Origin: CAYRKQ01 sp964621845
GTDB lineage: Bacteria > Patescibacteriota > Saccharimonadia > Saccharimonadales > UBA7683
DNA length: 14,689 bases
Reading direction: 5' to 3'
Assembly (NCBI GenBank): GCA_964621845.1
Contig: CAZUOL010000067.1
Span: 1 to 14,689 of the forward strand
How positions within the stretch are numbered: position 1 is the stretch's first letter; every line of letters begins with the position of its first letter. Shown one piece after another: positions 1 through 7,432 of this stretch. Under the pieces are notes generated by a model. That model searched no databases and was not told where the DNA came from. It saw only the letters and a program-made list of their open reading frames with translations. A program made the position numbers and the translations under genes.

Positions 1-183
1 ATCAAGCAATGAAAAAACCAGCGTTTCCACATGAGCCTCGTTCAATACGGCAGCGTTTGAAACGGGGTTGAGCTTACCGTCCACACGGAGCATTGGCGGT
101 AGGCCAACTTGAATATGTAAATCAGATGCCTTGTTCTTAATTACAAGCTCTAGTAGATGTTCAATTTTTAGTGATTCGGCCAC
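1..183 (-). CDS. pilT: PilT, type IV pilus retraction ATPase (N-terminal 61 residues, partial)
   Basis: Last visible gene of the pilus operon; it runs off the left edge of the window. Translation from a GTG at 181-183 stays open to position 1 and gives an N-terminus with the motif SDLHIQVGLPPMLRVDGKL, which is the typical PAS-like N-terminal domain of PilT (the ASDLHI..G.PP..R.dG signature). The nucleotide-binding domain is outside the window. An AAGGGGGG purine run lies just before the GTG and serves as ribosome binding site. The start lies 15 nt after the pilB stop, so the two motor genes are co-transcribed. In known systems PilT is a hexameric cytoplasmic ATPase that depolymerises the pilus. 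The family call is firm from the N-terminal signature; retraction activity is inferred. Confidence 0.9.
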   Translation of the reverse strand, partial: MAESLKIEHLLELVIKNKASDLHIQVGLPPMLRVDGKLNPVSNAAVLNEAHVETLVFSLLD

Positions 184-198
184 TTGCCCCCCTTGTTA

Positions 199-2019
199 TT
201 ACGCACTATCCGCTGCAGTTACACGGTTTACCTCATCGAGCGTTGTCAACCCATTGAGCGCTTTCAAAAAACCGTCTTCACGCATAGTGATGGTTCCTTG
301 CTCCACCGCTTTCGCCTGGATTGCGTCTGATGTCGCACGAGCTAGAATGAGTGATTCAATCTCTTGCGTGACATCTATTACCTCATAAAGTCCAACCCGG
401 CCCTTATATCCACCGGGTGTTTGCGAAGTATCTTTACCTCGCCTTAAAGTATAAGCGTTTTGGGTGGCCAGAGGCAAGTCAGGATAGCCCAGATCTTCCG
501 AAACCTTCTTTTGATCGGCTTCATTTTGGGGCAAAATAGCGCCGATCGTTTCTTGAATGCCCTTGATCTGCACGGCATCAGCCTGCACATCTTCGGCAGC
601 ATCATCGGCAATTCGGCGCACAAGTCGCTGCGCAATAATTGTATTAACTGTTGAAGCAATCAGGAAGGGTTCGATGCCCATATCAAGCAAACGCGGTAAC
701 ACACCAGCAGCTGAGTTGGTATGCAGCGTGGTAAACACCAGATGCCCCGTAAGCGCCGCTTGAATGGCAAGCTCTGCGGTTTCTTTATCACGAATCTCCC
801 CCACCAACACAACGTCGGGGTCTTGACGCAAGATTGAACGAAGGCCTGTTGCAAACGTTAAGCCTACATCGCCATTCACCTGAATCTGATTCACGCCTTC
901 CATCTTGTACTCAACTGGGTCCTCCAGCGTCACAATATTAATAGCGTCATTCTTAATCTCCTGAATCAGTGCGTAGAGGCTTGTTGATTTACCAGAACCG
1001 GTTGGACCCGAGGTAATAATCATACCGTTCGGACGCTGCAATCCTTTGCGCACCATCCTAAGCGCCCTGCCGGCGTAACCAAGATCCTCGAGCTTAAAGC
1101 TGGTACCAGATTTATCCAAAATACGAATAATCACCTGCTCACCCCATACCACCGGAGAAATGGCAATACGAAGATCTGCATCTTTGCCCGAAATCCGCAC
1201 CGTAAACTGACCGTCCTGCGGTACACGGTGCTCATCTATTTTCAGATTGGAAAGAATTTTTACACGCGAAATCAAGGCCGGCTCGATTGTTTTAGGCAGC
1301 TTCATAATCTCACGTAACACGCCATCAATACGGCAACGAATGCGCAAGCTTTCTTCCAGTGGCTCAATATGAATATCTGATGCCCTTGAACGTACGGCGT
1401 ATTCTAAAATCGTGCTCAGTGCCCGCGAGATCGGCGAGTCTTGCACAATCGTTTTCACTTCTTCTGATTCTGATTTCTTCTTTTTAGCTGTGTCGGCATT
1501 GGCAAGCGAGTTATTGATATCGCTGGCCAGCTGATCGTCAGCCGAAGTGATTGCTTCACTCACCCCTTTCTCGAGGTCAGTCTTATACTGATCGAGAATG
1601 TGCTGCACGCCTTCTTCACTCGCCATATAGACTTTCAGCGGACGACCAATCTTGTTCGAAAGAAAATCAACCCCCTGAACGTTGTTTGGGTCAAGCATTG
1701 CCACTGCTAAGCGGTGCTCCATCTCACCCATCGGGACCGCCATAAACCGTTCTGCAACATCTCGCGGCAGCAGATTCAATACACTCGGGTTCACCTTTGA
1801 GGCAACGAGATTCACGTAAGGAAGATTCAGCACCACTGCAGTCATCTTAGTTAACTGTTCATTCGTAATGACTTTTTGCTCTAATAGATACGCAAATAAA
1901 GGCTTGTGCACCTCTGCAGCAGCTTTTTTGTGTTCTGCTAGTTTTGTGGCATCAACTAAACCACCACTTACTAACAGTGCTTCGAGTTGTTTTTGATTGT
2001 CTTCCGAAAGAACGCTCAA
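199..2019 (-). CDS. pilB: PilB, type IV pilus assembly (extension) ATPase
   Basis: Hexameric cytoplasmic motor that powers pilin polymerisation. The 606 residues show an N-terminal MshEN/GspE-II type region (about 1-150), a lysine-rich linker (about 178-190), the N2 domain with SRASDIHIEP (211-220), Walker A GPTGSGKS (338-345), the Asp box around TLEDPVEY (364-371), Walker B DVVLVGE (402-408) and the His box TGHLVFTTLHTN (424-435). The start is TTG: an AAGGAG lies 8 nt upstream and no ATG fits. Oddity: between the His box and GYKGRVGLYEV (537-547), where PilB/GspE proteins normally carry a tetracysteine zinc motif, there are no cysteines. The only Cys in the protein is C229. That segment (about 470-536) is acidic and Gln-rich instead. 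The gene lies 20 nt downstream of the small membrane protein gene and 15 nt upstream of pilT. Confidence 0.96.
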   Translation of the reverse strand: MSVLSEDNQKQLEALLVSGGLVDATKLAEHKKAAAEVHKPLFAYLLEQKVITNEQLTKMTAVVLNLPYVNLVASKVNPSVLNLLPRDVAERFMAVPMGEMEHRLAVAMLDPNNVQGVDFLSNKIGRPLKVYMASEEGVQHILDQYKTDLEKGVSEAITSADDQLASDINNSLANADTAKKKKSESEEVKTIVQDSPISRALSTILEYAVRSRASDIHIEPLEESLRIRCRIDGVLREIMKLPKTIEPALISRVKILSNLKIDEHRVPQDGQFTVRISGKDADLRIAISPVVWGEQVIIRILDKSGTSFKLEDLGYAGRALRMVRKGLQRPNGMIITSGPTGSGKSTSLYALIQEIKNDAINIVTLEDPVEYKMEGVNQIQVNGDVGLTFATGLRSILRQDPDVVLVGEIRDKETAELAIQAALTGHLVFTTLHTNSAAGVLPRLLDMGIEPFLIASTVNTIIAQRLVRRIADDAAEDVQADAVQIKGIQETIGAILPQNEADQKKVSEDLGYPDLPLATQNAYTLRRGKDTSQTPGGYKGRVGLYEVIDVTQEIESLILARATSDAIQAKAVEQGTITMREDGFLKALNGLTTLDEVNRVTAADSA

Positions 2020-2027
2020 AGCGACAA

Positions 2028-2033
2028 CTCCTT
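2028..2033 (-). promoter_or_regulatory. Ribosome binding site that fixes the TTG start of pilB
   Basis: On the minus strand the sequence reads AAGGAG, followed by 8 nt and then TTG at 2017-2019. This ideal spacing supports the rare TTG start over any internal ATG. Confidence 0.75.
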
Positions 2034-2039
2034 ATTGCA

Positions 2040-2279
2040 TTAATTTGAAAACGGATTGCTCGATGATTGTGAGCCTTTAATGGTAACGGTTGGATCGATC
2101 GCTTTATCATTAAAAATACGAGCATCGGGAGTTGCAAACTCTGGCTTTATGGCCGTTACCTGTTCCACCTCGACGGGGTTATTCTGTGGAGAACCTATAA
2201 AGTAGTTCGCACCCACAAAGGCAAAAACAGCGGCAAAAAGCGCAATGACCACTACCGCCAAAATATCATTTTTCTTCAT
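2040..2279 (-). CDS. Small single-pass membrane protein of the pilus operon (unknown function)
   Basis: A 79-residue protein with a short basic/polar N-terminus, one hydrophobic segment (about 7-27) and a roughly 50-residue polar tail ending in TIKGSQSSSNPFSN. The topology suggests that the tail is outside the cytoplasmic membrane. I do not recognise a family. It sits between pilO and pilB, roughly where pilP stands in Gram-negative pilMNOPQ operons, but it has no lipobox and no visible PilP similarity. Its start overlaps the pilO stop (ATGA, 4 nt), and an AAGGAG lies 9 nt before the ATG, so it is clearly translated as part of the operon. A role as an accessory component of the alignment platform is inferred from position only. 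Confidence 0.8.
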   Translation of the reverse strand: MKKNDILAVVVIALFAAVFAFVGANYFIGSPQNNPVEVEQVTAIKPEFATPDARIFNDKAIDPTVTIKGSQSSSNPFSN

Positions 2280-2896
2280 TGTACCGTACTCCTTGATGGT
2301 TGCAGATCACGAGCTGGTTGATAATAGGTTGTCGCTTGAATCGTCGCCCGCAGTGCTGCGTTGGTGCCAGCATAAGTTACGCTCGTAACAGAAATCGGCC
2401 GGGTACTACGCTCCAAGTTTGTTACAAACGCCTTCACGGCATCATAACTGCCCGAAACTTGCATAGAAAGTGGAATTTCAATTGGCTGTGAAGTGGGCGA
2501 TGAAGCCACTGCGTTTGCAGAATCGTCCTGACCTATCGCGCCGGTAAACGAAACACCAGAGCGTTGCGCTAACGATTCAATTGAACTTGCTAAGCTTGCG
2601 TAATCATAGGTAGGCGGCAACGCGTGCAATAGAGCGGTAGAGTTCGTACTGCTACTATTATTCAGTGTTGGATACGACTGGGAAAGCTTATCAAGATTTG
2701 CAACATTCGCTTCTATTTGATTACGAGCCTCGGTTTTTTTAGTAATAACGCGGTCATTATAGCTCTTTTTTTGCCATAGAAAACGGACCGATACCAGGCT
2801 GACGGCTACAATGAATGCCGCTACTGCCACAGCAATAAACATCGTCGACCCTGCCTGCATGATCTTAGCGCGTCGTGTTTTTGCTTTTGAATTCAT
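2276..2896 (-). CDS. pilO: PilO-like type IV pilus inner-membrane platform protein
   Basis: A 206-residue bitopic membrane protein. It has a basic N-terminus (about 1-12), a membrane helix (about 17-40), a short charged coiled-coil-like stretch (about 41-77, with the NQIEANVANLDKLSQ pattern), a Ser/Asn-rich linker (79-88) and a C-terminal domain with alternating beta and helix pattern (about 95-195) as in PilO. The segment around IEIPLSMQVSGSYDAVKAFVTNLER (140-163) is typical for PilO: a beta strand, then a helix that packs on the partner subunit. PilO pairs with PilN to link PilM in the cytoplasm to the outer parts of the machine. The start overlaps the pilN stop by 1 nt (TAATG), with a GGAGG about 10 nt upstream. 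PilO proteins diverge strongly, so gene order carries much of the assignment. Confidence 0.85.
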   Translation of the reverse strand: MNSKAKTRRAKIMQAGSTMFIAVAVAAFIVAVSLVSVRFLWQKKSYNDRVITKKTEARNQIEANVANLDKLSQSYPTLNNSSSTNSTALLHALPPTYDYASLASSIESLAQRSGVSFTGAIGQDDSANAVASSPTSQPIEIPLSMQVSGSYDAVKAFVTNLERSTRPISVTSVTYAGTNAALRATIQATTYYQPARDLQPSRSTVQ

Positions 2897-3582
2897 TATT
2901 TTGTACCCTCCGAAAACGGCTTTGCTGTGGGAATCAGTAGATCTTTAGAATCAGCCTTCACTGTAATAACGGGCTTGGCAATACGTTCTCTAAACAATGT
3001 TGGATCATACTGCATATCAACCTGAAAGCTCACCGTGTTTGCACTGTCGGTTTGATCTGCCTTTCCAAGATTAGTAAACACCACTTGAGAAAACGGTTTG
3101 ATCGTATTTTTTGCATCGTTCTCAACATAGGTTAACTGTGCACTTTTTAGGTTATTCGCCAATACATTGGCTTGTTCGTAATTCGTCGTTTCGCCCTTTA
3201 GTGAAATGGTGCCTGCGGTTGTATCAAGGGTTATCTCATTAAACGAAACATTTACCGGCGTCACACTTGTGATGTAACCAAACAAACGTGAGGATATTTG
3301 TTTTTTATCTTGCAGGCTTGGCAAGGTATCAAGCGCACCTTGCACCGTAACCATTTCAACGGCATTCGATACTTGCTTTGCCTTGGCAACATTATCATCA
3401 ATGTCATTTTGTAGGTTTGCAAGATGCCGCGGCTGCACCACTTGTACGTATGCAAAAATGAGCGCCAGTAATGTGACTGCAATGGCAGAAACTAGAATCG
3501 AGGCTACCACAAAGGTGTGTTTTTGCTGACGAGCATGCAAGAAATCTCGCTTTACATCTGGAAGTAAGTTGATCTGTACCAT
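2896..3582 (-). CDS. pilN: PilN-like type IV pilus inner-membrane platform protein
   Basis: A 228-residue bitopic protein. The cytoplasmic N-terminus starts MVQINLLPDVKR, and INLLP is the family signature that docks into PilM. A membrane helix follows (about 24-48), then a helical coiled-coil-like stretch (about 52-77) and a beta-rich domain (about 100-200) with FNEITLDTTAGTISLKGE as a recognisable fimbrial-assembly (PilN) strand pattern. The C-terminal tail (about 200-228) is an extra polar extension. The start ATG overlaps the pilM stop by 1 nt (TGATG), and a GGAG lies 8 nt upstream, so translation is coupled. PilN connects the PilM ring to PilO. Confidence 0.93.
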   Translation of the reverse strand: MVQINLLPDVKRDFLHARQQKHTFVVASILVSAIAVTLLALIFAYVQVVQPRHLANLQNDIDDNVAKAKQVSNAVEMVTVQGALDTLPSLQDKKQISSRLFGYITSVTPVNVSFNEITLDTTAGTISLKGETTNYEQANVLANNLKSAQLTYVENDAKNTIKPFSQVVFTNLGKADQTDSANTVSFQVDMQYDPTLFRERIAKPVITVKADSKDLLIPTAKPFSEGTK

Positions 3583-4631
3583 CAGTTTATCTCCAAACCA
3601 AGGCCAGCGGCTACCGCAAACTGGTGATTAATACTCATAATCTGCTCGTGCACGTCATTGCTATAACTAATATTTTGCCAGCTGTTCCCCGGCTGCACCG
3701 GAATGCCGCTCGCAGCTTGTGAAATATATTGGCCAAAGCCCGGCAAAATACCTGCAGCGCCCGATGCAATAATGCTATTCATCGAAACATTCTTGTAGCG
3801 CTGGTTGAAAAACTTTAAAGATTTCTGCACTTCTGTTGCAACCACCTCAGCTGCCGAAGCAAGTGCTTGTGCGACCTTGCCCTCAAGTTTGGTGGCATCC
3901 ATTCCAAATTTATACATAAATTGCTGCGCCTGGTTTTGATCAATGTTTAAATTGTTCATCACTGAGCGTAGCAGTGCCTGGCCTCCGGTAGGAATTGAGC
4001 GCACTAACCGCGGCATACCGCCGTGCACCACCACAATATCGGTGTTGTATTCACCCATATCAACGATTAAGTAGGCATTCATGTCCTCAGCTTTCACTAA
4101 CGCACGAGCCAAGGCAAGCGAATCGGGCTCAAAAGCTATAACATTCAGGCCAATCTGCTCTAACAGATCAAGACGCGTTTCTGTAAATTTTTTACTCACA
4201 CTGGCGAGCAACACCTCCATCTTGCCTTCTTCTACCGGGGAATCGCCTAAAATTGCCCAGTCTACCTGTGCTTCCTCAAGTGACATAGGAATATACTGCT
4301 CAACCTGATATTTGATCGTGTTATTGAATTCTTGTGCGGACATTCGGGGTACATCCACCACGGTGACAAAAGTTTTGTTAGAAGGGAGCCCCACTGCAAC
4401 ATTGGTGGTAGTAACGCCTGCTTCGGCAGCCAGGCCGTTGACAACCTCGGCAATCTTCTGCTGATCCAACGCTGCATCAGAAAGTGCCGTCTTTACATCT
4501 ATCGCAGCAGCGCCAAACTTAAACAGCGCTTTATTTGTGCTGTTGCCTTTAAGCTGCACGATCCTGATGGCAGACGTTCCAATATCAAGTGCAAAAAAGT
4601 CACCCACCGCGTTAAAAATTGAACTTTTCAT
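3582..4631 (-). CDS. pilM: PilM, actin-like type IV pilus assembly ATPase-fold protein
   Basis: An FtsA/actin-fold cytoplasmic protein that binds nucleotide and the N-terminus of PilN. The N-terminal phosphate-1 motif FFALDIGTSAIRIVQLKG and the second phosphate loop IVDMGEYNTDIVVVHGG are both clear. The adenosine-side motif IIASGAAGILPGFGQYIS comes near the C-terminus, followed by the usual short tail (FAVAAGLGLEIN). The length (349 residues from the chosen ATG) is normal. An in-frame GTG lies 9 nt further upstream (4640). I prefer the ATG because related proteins start close to MKS..., but neither has a strong ribosome binding site, so the start is uncertain by 3 codons. The gene lies about 50 nt after the large secreted-protein gene. 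A weak promoter-like TTGCGC-16-TAAACT in that gap might give the pilM-T part its own transcript. Confidence 0.95.
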   Translation of the reverse strand: MKSSIFNAVGDFFALDIGTSAIRIVQLKGNSTNKALFKFGAAAIDVKTALSDAALDQQKIAEVVNGLAAEAGVTTTNVAVGLPSNKTFVTVVDVPRMSAQEFNNTIKYQVEQYIPMSLEEAQVDWAILGDSPVEEGKMEVLLASVSKKFTETRLDLLEQIGLNVIAFEPDSLALARALVKAEDMNAYLIVDMGEYNTDIVVVHGGMPRLVRSIPTGGQALLRSVMNNLNIDQNQAQQFMYKFGMDATKLEGKVAQALASAAEVVATEVQKSLKFFNQRYKNVSMNSIIASGAAGILPGFGQYISQAASGIPVQPGNSWQNISYSNDVHEQIMSINHQFAVAAGLGLEIN

Positions 4632-4682
4632 GCTTACCACTAGTTTAACATAAGCATATTGGAGCGCAAGGGGCCGAACAGA

Positions 4683-6929
4683 TCAATAAATTGGCGGCAG
4701 ATCAAGCGTATTGGTCGGCACATTATTTGGCCCGTCGTTCGAGCTTGACTGGGTATCATTGAGCGGCGAATTAAAGTATGCAGCCGGAGAGAATTTAATA
4801 AACTCCGCCGCACAGCCATCATAGCCACCCTGTGGGTAGACGCACCTATTATTTGCCACACCACCCTCCGGGCCAAGCGTGCCGTATGTTCTCTTCCATA
4901 ACACCTTGCTAGCAATCAAACGTCCGTTAATTGTTAGCTTATTGCCACAATTGGCAGTATCGACTGTCAGCTTATCATCGTCAATGTTAGAACACGTATC
5001 AACAATGCCAGTCGAATCGTCTTTCGGGAACGCAATATAGGTGCCCTCTAAGCTCGTGACATTAGAGGTTATATTAATATTTCCGAGCACAATTAAGATG
5101 AGGTTATTTTCACCCGGGCCATAATTTAAGTTGTTTCTAATCTCCAAATTACCATCAAGTACTATTACCTTAGAACCCTGCATTGTATAAGGTATTCCAG
5201 ATTGAGGTACTGTAGTATTCATATCACCCGTAAAGTATGCTGATCCACCCTTTTGGCCAGCACCAGTATTATCAACGGAATTTGAAAGATTTTTATTCAA
5301 CTGGCTAATGCTATTAGGAAACTTGTTTTCAGCTTGAGCAGCCTTGGCTATTTCAACAAGCTTGGTGATGTCAACATTTGGTAGTGTTGGCTCATCTGTA
5401 TCACCGTAAAACTTACCGTAGTTTGTTCCCCCAGAGGGAACCCCCGTATTAGCAAAGGTCAAATCTTTTACGCCACTTGGTTCATAGAAATCATTACTAC
5501 TAAATTGATTGGGCAAACCACTAATTTTGTTAATGAAGCCACTAGCAAACACAGCATACTCACTTGATGAGCCACCAATGACCTTATCAACACCGTTCGT
5601 GTTAATGCCCGCATCAGCTGCTTGGGCAGATTGATAGAAATCATCACCGTTTCTGAAGCTTGCCCCTGCCACCACATCTCCGCCTGAAACTCGCAAAAAG
5701 GGTCTATTCACTTTTGAATTTACCGGCATACTACAGGTAGCGATTGCCCCCAAACCACCACCACCGCCATCTTCTACTATCTGCCATGTGAAATCTGGAA
5801 CCGAGCCATTCGGTGCAGTAAAGGTCGCGTTGAAGGCAGTCGACTTTTTTGCAGGCAAATTAGTACCTACAATACCGGAGCCTGTAATCATAAGTGGATT
5901 TTTTCCCCATGGGTTCCCAGAAACAGGACGGAGCTTAAAGTAATTTTGAGCAGTAGACGGCTTCACAACAAGCCAATCTTTTGTACCATTATTTGTTACA
6001 TTGAAGTTTGCGGTGAATGCTTGACCGGGAGCCAGCGTTTGCGGCACTCCCGAAATACTACATTTGCCATCATATTCCTTTGGGATAGTAAGCCTTATGG
6101 TAAGTGTTGATATAGATTCCTTACAATCAGTCTTCCAACTGGCTTGTGTTGTTTTTGTTCCGTTTACAACACAAAGGTAATTTGCGTTATTGCCGTCGCC
6201 AAATCGATTGTCCAACCTTGCCTTTAGCGTTACCGCAACTGTGTAGTTCCCAGGCTTTAAATCTTTCAAGCCGGCAAGTGTGAATTGGTCACTGTAAGGC
6301 TGGTCACCATCTTTCACAAAACGCAAGCTTTTTGCGATCGCCTGTGAATAATCCATTCTCTTCAGCTCATCCCCGACCGATAACCCTCCAGCACGGTTAG
6401 GGACTAATAACGACCCTCCCGTTTCTACAATCTTAGCGCTGATCCCACTAATCTCAGTTCCCGTCACCCGTAAATCGCTTGGGTCAACGATCTTGCTACT
6501 TGATAAAGGTAAAACGGGGGTAAATACATAATGACAATACCCTGCGACACGGTTATATTGTACTTTGACCTCGTTCGTACCCTGATCTACAACAATTGCC
6601 TGGTTCACGGTAGGCTTACCGGCTTGAGAAAGCCACGGGTACTGAAAATGATAGATCTTTCTAGTACCCTTTGTAAGACAGGGGGGGCTTTTAATCTTTC
6701 CGGTTGGGCCACCGTAGTTGTTGACATAATCCCAGTCCACATTTTGCGATATATCCCTCAAGGACTGCAGTACACTCCCGGCAATATTCGCTTTGTTGTT
6801 TCTAACCGCAAGACCGGGTTGACTAAAAACACTCCAACAACTCACCGCAACCATAACACCAAACAAAATATGCAAAACATTTTCCCGCCGAGCAATATGG
6901 CTTCTTAGTTGACTAATAATAAATCGCAT
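4683..6929 (-). CDS. Large secreted, Ig-like-domain protein of the pilus operon (candidate pilus-associated adhesin or tip protein)
   Basis: About 750 residues, exported. Residue numbers here count from the upstream ATG at 6941. The N-terminus is basic (RSHIARRE) with a hydrophobic core (about 22-40) and a possible signal peptidase site after GLA (45). C35 is in a poor lipobox context. The middle part holds beta-rich segments and an Ig-like module (about 292-405) whose pattern of NFNVTNNGTKDW, a tryptophan-rich core and FTWQIVEDG resembles NBR1-type Ig-like domains. A GGGGG linker follows (392-396). The C-terminal half (about 415-720) has a helical hairpin (524-556) and a beta-solenoid-like stretch with NLEIRNNLNY, NINITSNV and NGRLIAS. 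It ends in a low-complexity Asn/Ser/Pro tail closing with LPPIY. Ten cysteines after the signal could pair as neighbours. The start at 6929 has GGAG 6 nt upstream and overlaps the previous gene by 17 nt; ATG 6941 is the alternative. The adhesin role is inferred from operon position and export. Confidence 0.8.
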   Translation of the reverse strand: MRFIISQLRSHIARRENVLHILFGVMVAVSCWSVFSQPGLAVRNNKANIAGSVLQSLRDISQNVDWDYVNNYGGPTGKIKSPPCLTKGTRKIYHFQYPWLSQAGKPTVNQAIVVDQGTNEVKVQYNRVAGYCHYVFTPVLPLSSSKIVDPSDLRVTGTEISGISAKIVETGGSLLVPNRAGGLSVGDELKRMDYSQAIAKSLRFVKDGDQPYSDQFTLAGLKDLKPGNYTVAVTLKARLDNRFGDGNNANYLCVVNGTKTTQASWKTDCKESISTLTIRLTIPKEYDGKCSISGVPQTLAPGQAFTANFNVTNNGTKDWLVVKPSTAQNYFKLRPVSGNPWGKNPLMITGSGIVGTNLPAKKSTAFNATFTAPNGSVPDFTWQIVEDGGGGGLGAIATCSMPVNSKVNRPFLRVSGGDVVAGASFRNGDDFYQSAQAADAGINTNGVDKVIGGSSSEYAVFASGFINKISGLPNQFSSNDFYEPSGVKDLTFANTGVPSGGTNYGKFYGDTDEPTLPNVDITKLVEIAKAAQAENKFPNSISQLNKNLSNSVDNTGAGQKGGSAYFTGDMNTTVPQSGIPYTMQGSKVIVLDGNLEIRNNLNYGPGENNLILIVLGNINITSNVTSLEGTYIAFPKDDSTGIVDTCSNIDDDKLTVDTANCGNKLTINGRLIASKVLWKRTYGTLGPEGGVANNRCVYPQGGYDGCAAEFIKFSPAAYFNSPLNDTQSSSNDGPNNVPTNTLDLPPIY

Positions 6930-7395
6930 CGACACTCCCATCGCCTTTCAAAAAAACCTCGACTTGTTTTTTGACGTCTTCATACGATCTTACATCATAG
7001 CCTTTGTACATTTTCTCTACCTTTTTATCGTCACCATAAGCTAACCCGTATAACCCAAAAAGCGTTTTGACTTTATCGGCATCTTTCTTCTTCATGTAGT
7101 AACTCATGAGTGGGTAGAGACAATTTACATCATTTTTATAGCCGTTATTTTTCTCAATTTTTTGCGCCACTTCTTCGTTGGTAGTGGTGAGTAGGCTATC
7201 ATTTGCAAGTGAAGCAGACTCAGCGTAAAGGGGGCTATTGGCAGTACCACGGCACTGATTTGCTAGTTCCGGCGCTACTTTATTCCAAACCAGCACCGCT
7301 ATCAAGGCAGCGGCTAGAATAGACAGGAGGGCAATCAAAAACAGACGCTTTTTATGAGAGCGTTTATTCATCTGCTTTTTAAACAGCCTCTTCAT
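6913..7395 (-). CDS. First gene of the pilus operon: single-pass membrane protein of unknown function
   Basis: A 160-residue protein with a very basic N-terminus (KRLFKKQMNKRSHKKR), one strong membrane helix (about 18-37) and a mostly helical, lysine-rich outer domain with two cysteines (C48 and C92) that could form a disulfide. The helices around residues 95-150 (MSYYMKKKDADKVKTLF and YEDVKKQVEVFLK) look like a small helical repeat pair, but I cannot assign a family. The gene stands directly behind the operon promoter: the -10 box is only 7 nt before ATG 7395, so the mRNA would be leaderless. Methionine 9 (7371) is an alternative start that would leave a short leader, but it has no good ribosome binding site. 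Its end overlaps the large secreted-protein gene, which suggests linked production. Function unknown. Confidence 0.8.
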   Translation of the reverse strand: MKRLFKKQMNKRSHKKRLFLIALLSILAAALIAVLVWNKVAPELANQCRGTANSPLYAESASLANDSLLTTTNEEVAQKIEKNNGYKNDVNCLYPLMSYYMKKKDADKVKTLFGLYGLAYGDDKKVEKMYKGYDVRSYEDVKKQVEVFLKGDGSVDAIYY

Positions 7396-7402
7396 CTATA
7401 AC

Positions 7403-7431
7403 AGTATAGACGCTTATGCTTATCCTGTGAA
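7403..7431 (-). promoter_or_regulatory. Promoter of the type IV pilus operon (leaderless type)
   Basis: On the minus strand: -35 TTCACA (7426-7431), a 17-bp spacer, -10 TATACT (7403-7408), then 7 nt to the ATG at 7395. Both hexamers match the sigma70 consensus in 5 of 6 positions with optimal spacing. It begins 2 bp after the stop codon of the nucleotide pyrophosphatase gene. Predicted transcription start is at or next to the start codon. Confidence 0.7.
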
Positions 7432-7432
7432 G

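Noticed and set aside
131..388. 85-codon plus-strand frame at the left end
   Set aside because: Antisense to pilT and pilB, which both show clear family motifs.
4640..4915. 91-codon minus-strand frame before pilM
   Set aside because: A frame shadow of the C-terminal part of the large secreted-protein gene, Arg-rich and without motifs.
6820..6843. Lipoprotein signal (C35) in the large secreted protein
   Set aside because: The residues before the Cys (AVS) lack the Leu/Val at -3 expected for a lipobox, and a signal peptidase I site further on fits better.
6531..6908. 125-codon plus-strand frame
   Set aside because: Entirely antisense to the large secreted-protein gene, with no motif or start signal.
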